32,833 bases of DNA from DATKZB01 sp035528235 (lineage in GTDB: Bacteria > Planctomycetota > Phycisphaerae > FEN-1346), in contig DATKZB010000328.1 of the NCBI GenBank assembly GCA_035528235.1, forward strand, positions 1-32,833. Direction: 5' to 3'. Under the pieces are notes generated by a model. It had not been told where the DNA came from, made no database searches, and was given only the letters and a program-made list of their open reading frames with translations. The position numbers and the translations under genes were made by a program. Positions 1 to 7,984 of this stretch are shown here, one piece after another (positions within the stretch are counted from its first letter, which is position 1; every line of letters starts with the position of its first letter).

Positions 1-31
1 GCCATCGGAAGGCTCCTTGACAGAAAGTGCC

Positions 32-63
32 TGAGTACCTAAGTACCTGAGTGACTGAGTAAC
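32..63. repeat. Short tandem octamer repeat
   Basis: Four consecutive 8-base units, TGAGTACC, TAAGTACC, TGAGTGAC and TGAGTAAC, stand in the non-coding end of the window. They differ from one another at one to three positions. The rest of positions 1-228, downstream of the methyltransferase stop, shows no gene or clear terminator. A function is not evident; simple-sequence expansion is the plain explanation. Confidence 0.6.
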
Positions 64-228
64 GGCCACGGCCCGACTGCCGCAACCGACGGGTCCAGCG
101 TACCGCGCCCCGCCGGCCGGACGCAACGGTTTTCGCGGGAGGGGGGCAACCGCAGTTACGGGGATGGCGTTGCGCCCTATCCGAGCCGCGACCGTCAGGC
201 AGCGGTGCCGCCGCGCCGCCAAGCGGCA

Positions 229-1053
229 TCAGGCGCGGTTCCGGCGGCGTCGGCCGGGTGCCCTGGTTTGCAGGCCGGTCCGGTCCCGCGGCGCGGGCGG
301 CCTGCGGCCCACCGCAACCAGACGAAGGGCGTCCGGGCCGTACGCCCGCCCGTCGAGGTCGCCGTACAGCCTCACATCGACGAAGCCGGCCGCCTCGAGA
401 CGCTCTCTCAGTTCCTGCCCCGAGTAGATGGTCTGGTGGAAGCAGTACGTCCTGGCCCTGCCCTTTCGGATGAGGGTCCACTCGTTCCGAATGCGGGTCC
501 AGTCGTCGAAGATCTTGTGACGCTGGACCAGCATGCTGCCGTCCGGCAGCACGTCCGACGTCGTGGCCCGCAGTACCCGCGCCAGCCGCTCCTTGCCCAG
601 CAGTTCCATGAGAAGCGCCCCGCCGGCCCTCAGGTTCGCGAGAACGTTCTTCAGGACAAGCCGGTCCTCCTCCTTGTCGTCGAAGTACCCGAACGACGTG
701 AACATGCTCAGCACCAGGTCGAACCCCTCCGGCCGGACGAAGTCCCGCATGTCGGACTTCACCCACTCGACCCGGACCCCGGCGGCCCTGGCCAGCGCCT
801 TGGCCTTCCGGAGGAGGAAGGCCGTCTTATCCACCCCTGTTACGGTAAAGCCCTTCCTGGCCAGCGAGACGGCAAACCGGCCAGGACCGCAGCACAGGTC
901 CAGGGCCTTCTTGCCGGCAGGCTTGACGAGCCTCCGGATCCGCCCGATCTCATCGGACGCGTCGGCAAATCGCTTCTGCGGAAACATGAAAGGATACGTA
1001 TCGCGCCAGAAGGACTCGTCGTCAAACCACTCCCTTCCCCTGCGTTTCGTCAT
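229..1053 (-). CDS. Class I SAM-dependent methyltransferase
   Basis: This 274-residue protein has a Rossmann-type methyltransferase core. Motif I reads LDLCCGPGRF near residue 75, followed by an acidic strand end (TGVDKT) and a motif IV region with FDLVLSMFTSFGYF. It should transfer a methyl group from S-adenosylmethionine; the acceptor cannot be read from the sequence. The C-terminal 25 residues or so are a basic, Arg-rich tail. I chose the ATG at 1053 because GAGGAG lies just upstream and the family similarity begins there (MTKRRGREWFDDESFW); the open frame continues much further upstream only because of GC bias. The gene is divergent from lnt and stands alone on its strand. A promoter with an inverted repeat around its -10 box lies at 1102-1129. 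Confidence 0.85.
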   Translation of the reverse strand: MTKRRGREWFDDESFWRDTYPFMFPQKRFADASDEIGRIRRLVKPAGKKALDLCCGPGRFAVSLARKGFTVTGVDKTAFLLRKAKALARAAGVRVEWVKSDMRDFVRPEGFDLVLSMFTSFGYFDDKEEDRLVLKNVLANLRAGGALLMELLGKERLARVLRATTSDVLPDGSMLVQRHKIFDDWTRIRNEWTLIRKGRARTYCFHQTIYSGQELRERLEAAGFVDVRLYGDLDGRAYGPDALRLVAVGRRPPAPRDRTGLQTRAPGRRRRNRA

Positions 1054-1092
1054 CGGTGCTCCTCGGCAAGGATGGGCGAGCGCCTCCCGCCG

Positions 1093-1129
1093 CCCCGGCG
1101 CAGTATACCGCGCCGGGGGGACAGCACAA
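1093..1129 (-). promoter_or_regulatory. Promoter of the methyltransferase gene, with inverted repeat over the -10 box
   Basis: On the minus strand TTGTGC (1129-1124) and TATACT (1107-1102) are separated by 16 bases, a good sigma70-type promoter about 50 bases before the start codon. The -10 box lies in the 8-base gap of a perfect inverted repeat, CCCCGGCGC at 1093-1101 and GCGCCGGGG at 1110-1118. That arrangement could be an operator, but GC-rich palindromes are common in this window. Confidence 0.5.
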
Positions 1130-1206
1130 GACACGCCCGCGCGTGGCGGCCGACGTGGCCGACCACTCCGCAATCCGAATTCCGCCGTCCCCCATGGCGC
1201 TCGCGC

Positions 1207-1235
1207 TTGACACCCTCTGCCGCGCGGCCGACAAT
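1207..1235 (+). promoter_or_regulatory. Promoter of lnt
   Basis: TTGACA at 1207-1212 and GACAAT at 1230-1235 are separated by exactly 17 bases. The -35 box is a perfect consensus. Transcription would begin near 1242, about 25 bases before the lnt start. Confidence 0.6.
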
Positions 1236-1267
1236 GGGCCGCGACACGACGCACCCGGGAACCCCGC

Positions 1268-3175
1268 ATGGCCGAACGCCGAAAACACAAGCGAGCGCCA
1301 TTCAAATCCCGGCCGGGGTCCCAGCCGGCCGCCGACCGGAAGAAGGCCGGGGCCGCCCGTCGGCCCGGGTCGTGGGGACGCCTGGCGCGCAGCCTGGCGT
1401 GGCTGCTGGGTCCGCCGGTGGCGTCGGCGCTGCTGCTGACGCTCGCGTTTCCGCCGGCCGAGGTGTCGTGGCTGGCGTACCTGGCCCTCGTGCCGCTGCT
1501 GGTGACGGCGGTGCGGGCCCGGACCTCGCGCGACGCCTTCTGGGCGGCCCTGGTGGGCGGCCTCGTGTTCTTCGGCCTGAACCTGTACTGGGTCGAACCC
1601 ATCACGACGGCCGGGTACCTGGCCCTGGTGCCGTACATGGCGCTCTACTGGGCGGCGGGTGCGTGCCTGGTGCGGCGGCTGGCGCGGTCGGCGCCGTGGC
1701 TGCCGCTGGCCATCGTGGCGCCGGTGGTGTGGGTGGCGCTGGAATACCTGCGCGGATGGTTCCTGTCGGGCCTCCCGTGGCTCTTCGTCGGGCACACGCA
1801 GTACGAGAACCTGGTGCTGATTCAGACGGCCGACCTCGTGGGGGCGTACGGCGCCACGTTCCTGTGCGTGATGACGTCGGGCCTGGTGGCGGGGACGCTG
1901 GTGCGGCCGCTGGTCGTCCCGGGCGCCCCGCAGCGCCGGCGCCGCCTCAGCCGGACGCTCGGCCTGGCCGCCTGCCTCACGGCCGCCGCGTGGGCCGGCA
2001 CGGTGGGGTACGGCGTGTGGCGCCTCGGCCAGGAGACGGCTCGGCCGGGGCCGGTCGTCGCGTCGATCCAGACGTGTGTGCCACAGGAGGTGAAACTCAA
2101 GGCGCGGCAGGAGCAGATTGAGGAACTCGAAGAAGGCATGCTGCGGACCCAACTCGACCTGACCGACGCGGCCCTGGCGCTGGCGAAGGACCGCGGCCAG
2201 GCGGTCGACCTGGTGGTCTGGCCCGAGACGATGGTGCCCGGCATCATGAACCGCGAGTATCTGGAGGCCGACCTGGCGGTCCGCATGAGGAAAGACGAGG
2301 GCATGCGGCGGGTGTTCGAGTACCTCCAGCGGCGGTGGCAGGCGTACTGGACCCGCATCCGCGACAAGGCCCGCGAGGCGGGCGCCGGCATCCTCTTCGG
2401 CGCCCACGCCGTCGAGATCGAGGGCGCCGTGCGGCTGCCGGGCGGCGGGTTCATGACCCAGGGGCCGCGACGCAACACGGCCTTCCTGGTCTCGCCCGGC
2501 TCGACGCCCTATGCCGCCGACCACACCTACTCGAAGGCCCACCTCGTGCCCTTCGGCGAGTTCGTGCCCTTCAAGCAGTCCTGGCCCTGGCTGCACAACT
2601 TGCTCCAGGTCTTCACGCCGTACCGTTACGACCACAGCCTGACGCCGGGGACCCACGACCAGGCGCCGTTCGTCCTGGCGTACGACGGTGCCGAGGCCCG
2701 GTACCAGGTGGCCATCTGCTACGAAGACGCCATGGCGTACCGCGTCCGCGAGATGGCCCGGCCGCAGGCGGACGGCGGGCCGAAGAAGGCCGTCGATTTC
2801 ATCGTCAACATTTCGAACGACGGGTGGTTCGTGCGCGGCTGGCTGGCCGAGGACGGCACGTACGAGTTGGACCAGCACCTGAACCTGTGCGTGTTCCGGG
2901 CCGTCGAGAACCGCGTGGCCATCGTGCGGAGCGTGAACACGGGCATCAGCGCGCTGATCTCGCCCACCGGCCGCATCGAGCAGCGGGTCGAGACCGACGG
3001 CCGCTTCCGCAACCTCGCGGGCCAGATCGTCGGCCGCCTGACCCTCGATACGCGCGTGGCGCCGTACACCGAGGTCGGCGACGCGCTGGCCGCGGCGTGC
3101 GTCGTGGCCGCGGCGGGGCTGGTCGTCGCGTCGGTCATCCGAAATCTTCGCCAGCGAAAGGAGGCCGCAGCGTGA
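1268..3175 (+). CDS. lnt: Apolipoprotein N-acyltransferase
   Basis: Lnt adds the third acyl chain to the N-terminal cysteine of lipoproteins, at the periplasmic face of the inner membrane. The 635-residue protein has a basic N-terminal extension of about 40 residues, then several hydrophobic helices (about 45-255), then a nitrilase-type domain. The three catalytic residues are visible: Glu320 in VVWPETMVPG, Lys423 in YSKAHLVPFGEF and Cys484 in VAICYEDAM. The motif FIVNISNDGWF follows at about 511. It is longer than the roughly 512-residue E. coli enzyme because of the N-terminal extension and an insertion at about 325-370 after the catalytic Glu. Its stop overlaps the GTG of the next gene, a predicted lipoprotein and thus a possible substrate. 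The ATG is 25 bases after a strong promoter and has only a weak ribosome binding site. Confidence 0.95.
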   Translation: MAERRKHKRAPFKSRPGSQPAADRKKAGAARRPGSWGRLARSLAWLLGPPVASALLLTLAFPPAEVSWLAYLALVPLLVTAVRARTSRDAFWAALVGGLVFFGLNLYWVEPITTAGYLALVPYMALYWAAGACLVRRLARSAPWLPLAIVAPVVWVALEYLRGWFLSGLPWLFVGHTQYENLVLIQTADLVGAYGATFLCVMTSGLVAGTLVRPLVVPGAPQRRRRLSRTLGLAACLTAAAWAGTVGYGVWRLGQETARPGPVVASIQTCVPQEVKLKARQEQIEELEEGMLRTQLDLTDAALALAKDRGQAVDLVVWPETMVPGIMNREYLEADLAVRMRKDEGMRRVFEYLQRRWQAYWTRIRDKAREAGAGILFGAHAVEIEGAVRLPGGGFMTQGPRRNTAFLVSPGSTPYAADHTYSKAHLVPFGEFVPFKQSWPWLHNLLQVFTPYRYDHSLTPGTHDQAPFVLAYDGAEARYQVAICYEDAMAYRVREMARPQADGGPKKAVDFIVNISNDGWFVRGWLAEDGTYELDQHLNLCVFRAVENRVAIVRSVNTGISALISPTGRIEQRVETDGRFRNLAGQIVGRLTLDTRVAPYTEVGDALAAACVVAAAGLVVASVIRNLRQRKEAAA

Positions 3176-4206
3176 AACGCCTGGTCATCCTTACCCTCGT
3201 GGCGACCGCCCTGGCGGCGTCGGGGTGCGGACCTGAGGCCCCCCGCCCCCTGACGACGCCCGGCGGCGAGGACATCCCGTACCTGGTACTTGTCGAGGCG
3301 CTGCGGTCGGGCCAGCCGAGGCTCCAGGCGGTGGCGGCCGAGACGTTCATGGAAGTCGATCGCCCGCCGCCCATGGAGGAGATCGACGCCCTGGCCGACA
3401 CGCGCGATCCGCGCGTCCGGACGGCCGCCGTGGCCCTGCTCGGGACGATGCGCCGCTCGGCGCTCGTGCCGCTCTTCCAGCGCAAGACCCGCGACGCCGA
3501 CGCGGCCGTGCGGCTGGCGGCCGATTTCGGCCTGGCCATGACCGGCGAGCCGTCGCGCGTCACGGCCCTGCGCGACGCCCTGGCCTCGCCGGACGTGACC
3601 CTGCGCCGGACGGCCGCCTGGCTCCTGGGCCTGACGGGCAACACGACGGCCGTCGGCATGCTCAAGGTCAAACTCGACGACCCCGACGCCCTGGTCGTCC
3701 TGCGGGCGGCCGAGGCCATGCACCGCCTCGGCTCGGCCGAGGGGCTCGAACGGGTCCGGACCCTGACGGCCAACGAGCAGCACCGGGTCCGGTACTATGC
3801 CACGCGGCTGCTGGGGCCGATGGGCAACACGACCGACATTCCGCGGCTGGAGCGTCTGTGCCAGAGCCGGTTCCTGGACGTCAAGTTTGCGGCCATCGCG
3901 GCCCTGGCCCAGCGGGGAGACCTCAAGCGGATCGGCATGCTGCTCGACATGCTGGGGGCCCCGGAGTCGGAGACCCGTGTCCTGGCGGCCGTGGAACTGG
4001 GCGAAACGGGCTACACGCCGGCCACCGAACGGCTGGCGGACCTCCTGGAGAGCCGCCTGCCGCTGGAACGGACGGTGGCGGCAGTGGCCATTATGCGGGT
4101 CCGGTCGGCCCGCAAACCGTGGCGGACGCAGATCCTGGCGGACGATCCGGCCGCGGCGACCCCGGCGTCGGGCCGGCCGACGCCGCGTCAGCCACCCGGC
4201 CGGTAG
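3172..4206 (+). CDS. HEAT-repeat lipoprotein
   Basis: This 344-residue protein starts with a lipoprotein signal peptide: MKR, a hydrophobic run, and LAASGC with the modified cysteine at residue 19. The rest is a chain of HEAT-like two-helix repeats with recurring patterns such as RTAAVALLG, RRTAAWLLGLTGN, VLRAAEAMHRLGSAEG and VRYYATRLLGPMGN. Such superhelices usually bind other proteins; no enzyme motif is seen. The GTG start overlaps the TGA of lnt (GTGA), and AAAGGAGG sits at 3157-3164, so the two genes should be translationally coupled. The C-terminus ends in a Pro/Arg/Ala-rich tail. The role is unknown; an outer-membrane or periplasmic scaffold is the natural guess. Confidence 0.85.
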   Translation: MKRLVILTLVATALAASGCGPEAPRPLTTPGGEDIPYLVLVEALRSGQPRLQAVAAETFMEVDRPPPMEEIDALADTRDPRVRTAAVALLGTMRRSALVPLFQRKTRDADAAVRLAADFGLAMTGEPSRVTALRDALASPDVTLRRTAAWLLGLTGNTTAVGMLKVKLDDPDALVVLRAAEAMHRLGSAEGLERVRTLTANEQHRVRYYATRLLGPMGNTTDIPRLERLCQSRFLDVKFAAIAALAQRGDLKRIGMLLDMLGAPESETRVLAAVELGETGYTPATERLADLLESRLPLERTVAAVAIMRVRSARKPWRTQILADDPAAATPASGRPTPRQPPGR

Positions 4207-4273
4207 GGCCCCCTGGGCGGCGCCAACGAACGGCCGAGGCATTCGTAATTCCTTATGGGCGCTGAATTTTTGC

Positions 4274-4301
4274 TTGACGGTCCCCGTGGGGCAACTAGAA
4301 T
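4274..4301 (+). promoter_or_regulatory. Promoter of the pre-mreB gene pair
   Basis: TTGACG at 4274-4279 and TAGAAT at 4296-4301 are separated by 16 bases. A palindrome CCCCGTGGGG lies wholly within the spacer at 4281-4290. It would give a leader of about 130 bases before the TTG start at 4436. The 229-base gap from 4207 otherwise shows nothing coding. Confidence 0.6.
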
Positions 4302-4435
4302 CGGTTTTCGTCGTCAGTATGGGAGGGCGGTCCGGCCGCGGGGAGTGCGTGTTCTCAGGCCAGAGGAGAAAACAAGAACCGGAGGCGCCCCTTTCTGTTC
4401 GTCGGGCTGCCAGCGGCTTCTGAAAGGAGAAGACC

Positions 4436-5281
4436 TTGAGCACGTTGGGGAAGATTCTCACGGTTCTGGTGGCCTTGGTGTCCATCGCCGTGGCCGTCCT
4501 GGTCACGAGCGAGGTCGTCCTCCGCGAGAACTGGAAGGCGCGCTACGACGCCGAAGTGGCCCTGTTCAACAAGGCGCTCGAACAGCGCGACAGCGCGTTC
4601 AAGCAGCGCGACGAGACCCAGGGCAAGTGGGACGCCGACAGGGCCCTGAAGCAGCAGCAGATCGAGACCCTGAACAACGAGGTCGCCCTCCGCAAGAACA
4701 CCATCACCACGCTCCAGACCGAGAAGGAGAACCAGGAGAAGCGGCTCCAGGAACTCTCCGAGCAACTCAAGGGTCTCAACGAGTCGCTGGCCAAGGAGGT
4801 CGCCCAGCGCGACGCCTGGCGCCTGGAGCGCGACGAGGCCCGGAAGGCCAAGGACGACACCTTCACCATGTACACGCAACTGGAGGCCAAGCACCGCGCT
4901 GCCTTGGCCGACCTCCAGAATGCGCAGGAGAACCTCCGCCAGACGGCCGAGAAACTGGCCGCCGCCGAGAGCCGCTTGGCGTGGATCCAGACCGAGAATC
5001 CCCAAGTCAAGGTGCCCGACGAGGTGCCCGCCGTTCCGACCCAGAAGATCCAGGGCCTCGTCACGAAGGCCGACAACGAGGCCCGCGTGGCCGAAATCAA
5101 CCTCGGGGCCGACGATGGCGTCGTCAAGGGCATGAAGTTCTTCGTGTTCAACAGCGGCCAGAACAAGTACCTGGCCACGCTGTTGGTTAACATGGTTTCG
5201 AAGAACAGCGCGGCGGGCGAGCTGAGTGTCATCCGCGGATCCGTGAAGGTGAACGACCATGTCACAAGTAAGTTCGAGTAG
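4436..5281 (+). CDS. MreC-shaped membrane-anchored coiled-coil protein, unnamed
   Basis: This 281-residue protein has one N-terminal membrane helix (about 6-26), a long heptad-rich coiled coil (about 32-188, dominated by Glu, Lys, Gln, Arg and Leu) and a small C-terminal beta-type domain (about 203-281). That domain contains a pattern INLGADDGVVKGMKFFVF followed by short strands and a closing VKVNDHV. The order membrane helix, coiled coil, beta domain with a D-G-V-x-x-G-M turn resembles MreC, but I see no clear MreC sequence match, so the likeness is structural inference. Translation begins at TTG 4436, with AAGGAG about 8 bases upstream. The last 23 bases overlap the next gene. The pair lies just upstream of mreB. 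Confidence 0.8.
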   Translation: MSTLGKILTVLVALVSIAVAVLVTSEVVLRENWKARYDAEVALFNKALEQRDSAFKQRDETQGKWDADRALKQQQIETLNNEVALRKNTITTLQTEKENQEKRLQELSEQLKGLNESLAKEVAQRDAWRLERDEARKAKDDTFTMYTQLEAKHRAALADLQNAQENLRQTAEKLAAAESRLAWIQTENPQVKVPDEVPAVPTQKIQGLVTKADNEARVAEINLGADDGVVKGMKFFVFNSGQNKYLATLLVNMVSKNSAAGELSVIRGSVKVNDHVTSKFE

Positions 5282-5744
5282 TGGCGTTCGCGTTGCGGCC
5301 CAGCCGCTCAGCAACGTCTACACCGTGCTTTTGCTGCTCGGGGCGGTAGCCCTGGTGTTGACGTTCCTGATGCTGGCCGTCACGATGGACAGCCGGTACG
5401 GCGCCGTTCTGGGCGTGTCGGAAGAGGGCAAGGCCGCCAAGAAGGCCCCCGACGCCGCCAAGGCCCGGCAACAGAACATCTTGAGCGAACTCGAGCAGAC
5501 CGACAAGGCCCTGAAGGACTTCCCGGAAGGGGTGATGGCACCGGCCGTCGGCGATATCGCGCCGCCGGCCCCCGCGGCAGGCGATACGCCGCCACCGGCC
5601 GCGGAAACGACGCCCCCCGCCGCAGGTGACGCGGCGCCGGCCCCGGCCGCGGGGACGACGCCCCCTGCCGCAGGTGACGCGGCGCCGGCCGCGGGAACGA
5701 CACCTCCCGCTGCGGCACCCGCCGCCGAACCGGCCGCCAAGTAA
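5259..5744 (+). CDS. Small membrane protein with Ala/Pro-rich tail
   Basis: The 161-residue product has about 20 polar residues, one strong membrane helix at about 22-42, a charged segment of about 40 residues, and then a low-complexity tail (about 90-161) built of repeats of the type AGDxAPA and GTTPPA. The tail is encoded by imperfect tandem DNA repeats. The ATG at 5259 lies inside the end of the preceding gene, which suggests coupled translation. No known domain is recognised. With the coiled-coil protein before it and mreB after it, it may be an accessory factor of the envelope. The tail could span or bind peptidoglycan, but this is inference. Confidence 0.7.
   Translation: MSQVSSSSGVRVAAQPLSNVYTVLLLLGAVALVLTFLMLAVTMDSRYGAVLGVSEEGKAAKKAPDAAKARQQNILSELEQTDKALKDFPEGVMAPAVGDIAPPAPAAGDTPPPAAETTPPAAGDAAPAPAAGTTPPAAGDAAPAAGTTPPAAAPAAEPAAK
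5601..5720. repeat. In-gene tandem repeat encoding the Ala/Pro tail
   Basis: Three successive units begin at 5601 (48 bases), 5649 (42 bases) and 5691 (about 30 bases, partial). Each starts GCGGRRACGAC and the first two share CCGCAGGTGACGCGGCGCC. All units keep the reading frame, so copy number could vary without breaking the protein. Confidence 0.7.
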
Positions 5745-5822
5745 TCGACTGATCCTGTCGGCCTGAGTGTCGGCGGGCATTTCGCCGCCCGAGCGCGGCC
5801 GGCTGTCATCGCGGGGATCATC

Positions 5823-6875
5823 ATGATCTTCGACCGCATTATCGGCCTCTTCTCGGCCGACATGGGCATCGACCTTGGCACCGCCAACACCCTGGTCTAT
5901 GTCCGCGGCCAGGGGATCGTCCTCTCGGAACCCTCCGTCGTCGCCGTCAGCAAAGACACCGGCCGCGTGCTGCTCGACGGCATGGCCGTCGGCGACATCG
6001 CCAAGAAGATGCTCGGCAAGACCCCCGGCTCGATCGTGGCGGTGCGGCCGATGCGGACGGGCGTCATCGCCGACTTCGACATTACCGAGGCGATGCTCAG
6101 TTACTTTATCCGCCGGGTCCACGGCCGGGGCTCGTTCATCCGGCCGCGCATCGTCATCGCCATTCCCTCGGGCATCACGGCCGTCGAAAAACGCGCCGTC
6201 CTCTCGAGCGCCGCCCGGGCCGGTGCCCGCAAGGTCCACCTGATTGAAGAGCCCATGGCCGCCGCCATCGGCGCCGGCCTGCCTATCGACGAGCCCACGG
6301 CCAGCCTGATCGTCGACGTGGGCGGCGGCACGACCGAGGTCGCCGTCATCAGTCTGGCCGACATCGCGTGCAGCCAGTCGATTCGCGTCGCCGGCGACAA
6401 CCTCGACACCGCCATCATCGAGTACATGAAGCGGACCTACAGCCTCCTCATCGGCGAGCAGACGGCCGAGCGCATCAAGATCGAGATCGGCAGCGCCTGC
6501 CCCATGAAAGAGGAACTCGAGATGGAGGTCGGCGGCCGCGACCTTATCGCCGGGCTCCCCCGGACCACCACCGTTACGAGCCAGGAAATCCGCGACGCCC
6601 TCGGCGAGACCGTCCAGGCCATGATCGAGACCATCAAGCGGACCCTCGAAAAGACCGAGCCCGAACTCTCGGCCGACCTGGTCCACAACGGCATCACGAT
6701 GTGCGGCGGGGGGTCGCTCCTGAAGGGCCTGCCCAGCGTCATCGCCCAGGCCACCGGCCTGAAGGTCAGCGTCGCCAACGACCCGATGACGTGCGTGGCC
6801 CGGGGCACCGGCGTGTTCCTGGACCACCTGGACGAGTGGGGCGGCACGATCGACATTACCGACGACGAGATGTAG
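5823..6875 (+). CDS. mreB: Rod-shape determining actin-like protein MreB
   Basis: MreB is the bacterial actin that forms membrane-bound filaments guiding cell-wall elongation. The 350-residue length is typical. The ATPase signature GIDLGTANT is at 15-23, the second phosphate loop VDVGGGTTEVAVIS is at about 162, the adenosine motif MCGGGSLLKGL is at about 299, and HLIEEPMAAAIGAG is in between. An N-terminal stretch (MIFDRIIGLFSADM) could form the amphipathic membrane-binding helix. The C-terminus has a short acidic tail (TIDITDDEM). It starts 78 bases after the preceding gene with GGGGAT as a weak ribosome binding site. A terminator-like hairpin follows it. Confidence 0.97.
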   Translation: MIFDRIIGLFSADMGIDLGTANTLVYVRGQGIVLSEPSVVAVSKDTGRVLLDGMAVGDIAKKMLGKTPGSIVAVRPMRTGVIADFDITEAMLSYFIRRVHGRGSFIRPRIVIAIPSGITAVEKRAVLSSAARAGARKVHLIEEPMAAAIGAGLPIDEPTASLIVDVGGGTTEVAVISLADIACSQSIRVAGDNLDTAIIEYMKRTYSLLIGEQTAERIKIEIGSACPMKEELEMEVGGRDLIAGLPRTTTVTSQEIRDALGETVQAMIETIKRTLEKTEPELSADLVHNGITMCGGGSLLKGLPSVIAQATGLKVSVANDPMTCVARGTGVFLDHLDEWGGTIDITDDEM

Positions 6876-6882
6876 GATGGCC

Positions 6883-6921
6883 GCGGGTCCGGTTTTTTCT
6901 CCGCCGACCCGCTTTTCTTTT
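6883..6921 (+). terminator. Intrinsic terminator after mreB
   Basis: GCGGGTC at 6883-6889 pairs with GACCCGC at 6906-6912, with further CGG/CCG pairing inside, and is followed directly by TTTTCTTTT at 6913-6921. This is the clearest Rho-independent terminator in the window. It lies between mreB and mreC, and the promoter for mreC begins in its T-run. Confidence 0.65.
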
Positions 6922-6948
6922 GCCCCCAGCCGCCCCCCCCGCTATAAG
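6920..6948 (+). promoter_or_regulatory. Promoter of mreC
   Basis: TTGCCC at 6920-6925 and TATAAG at 6943-6948 are 17 bases apart. The -35 box overlaps the end of the T-run of the preceding terminator. The mreC start at 7007 is about 50 bases beyond the expected transcription start. Confidence 0.45.
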
Positions 6949-7006
6949 GGGACGCTTGCCGCGCCGAGACGTGCGCCGCGGCACGCCGTCGCACCGTGGG
7001 GATGTC

Positions 7007-7948
7007 ATGGCTTCGAAGTTTCGCAGAGCCCAACGCGCCGCCGGTAACCGGCGGGCACTTCGTCGGATCGTCATGGCGGCGCTTCCGGTCGTTGCCGGCG
7101 TCTTCATTCTGCTCCCCCAGTCGGTCACCGACCAGGCACGCGTCTGGGCCGGGCCGGCCTTCACGCCGCTCCAGAACCTGACCGCGGGGTGGACGCTCGA
7201 CATCGCCGAACAGATTCACGACGACGGCGCCCCGCCGCCGACCCGCGCGCCCGGCCTCCAGAACCACGTCGACACGCTCGAAAACGCCCTGGCCGAGGCC
7301 ACGGCACGCCTGGCCGAGTACGACCGGCAGGTTCAGGACCTGGCCCGCCTGAGGCAGGCCCTCGACGGTCTGCCGTGCCGGCTGGTGCCCGCCCGACTGG
7401 TGGCCCCGGAAGTGCCGGGCGGACGGGCCGGCGGAATGCTGGCCCAGGGGTTTCTGAAGGGCGTCCGCAGCGGCGGGGCGATCATCTCCCGGCGGCTGAC
7501 GCGCGGCACGCGCGAGGCCATCCGCCAGGGCGAACCCATCCTGACCGCCGCCGGGCTCGTCGGACTCGTCGACAAGGTCGGCCCCCTGACGAGCACCGTC
7601 CGCCTGCTGACCGACCCGCGGACCAGCCTCATGGTCCAGACCGTCACCCGCCGCGATGGCCAGTGGCGGCCGGGACCCGAAGGGGTGGCGCGCGGCACGG
7701 GCGACGGGACGACCATCACGGTCGAAGGCATCTCGCGGACCAGCGACGTGCAGCCGGGCGACTTTGTGGTCACGAGCCCGTCGCCGGAGGCCGCGCTGCC
7801 GGCGTACCTCATCGTCGGCCGCATCGCCCGGTGCGACCTCAAGGCCACGGACCTCTTCTATTCGCTGGTGGTCGAGCCCCGCGTGCCGCTGCCCGAGGCC
7901 CGCGAGGTCTACGTCCTTTCGCCCGACGTTCAGGCCGGCGGCCAGTAA
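7007..7948 (+). CDS. mreC: Rod-shape determining protein MreC
   Basis: MreC is the bitopic inner-membrane protein that links MreB to the PBP2-RodA synthase. The 313-residue product has a basic N-terminus, a membrane helix at about 22-38, a coiled coil at about 80-115 (NHVDTLENALAEATARLAEY) and the two-barrel periplasmic domain. The domain shows EPILTAAGLVGLVDKVGPLTS and LLTDPRTSLMVQT, close to the family pattern GLVGRV followed by LLTDP. The ATG at 7007 fits the usual N-terminus; upstream sequence in the same frame is non-coding. Spacing to mreD is 36 bases, and mreB lies upstream beyond a terminator and promoter. Confidence 0.93.
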   Translation: MASKFRRAQRAAGNRRALRRIVMAALPVVAGVFILLPQSVTDQARVWAGPAFTPLQNLTAGWTLDIAEQIHDDGAPPPTRAPGLQNHVDTLENALAEATARLAEYDRQVQDLARLRQALDGLPCRLVPARLVAPEVPGGRAGGMLAQGFLKGVRSGGAIISRRLTRGTREAIRQGEPILTAAGLVGLVDKVGPLTSTVRLLTDPRTSLMVQTVTRRDGQWRPGPEGVARGTGDGTTITVEGISRTSDVQPGDFVVTSPSPEAALPAYLIVGRIARCDLKATDLFYSLVVEPRVPLPEAREVYVLSPDVQAGGQ

Positions 7949-7984
7949 GGCGGCCGCGCGATCCCTTTCGACGCGAGGCGACCC

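Noticed and set aside
32..63. CRISPR repeat or tRNA fragment at the window start
   Set aside because: Units are only 8 bases, without spacers, and no cloverleaf can be drawn.
205..2121. Plus-strand 638-codon frame across the methyltransferase and the start of lnt
   Set aside because: It crosses a divergent promoter region and overlaps two well-supported genes in other frames; composition is Arg/Pro/Gly-rich noise.
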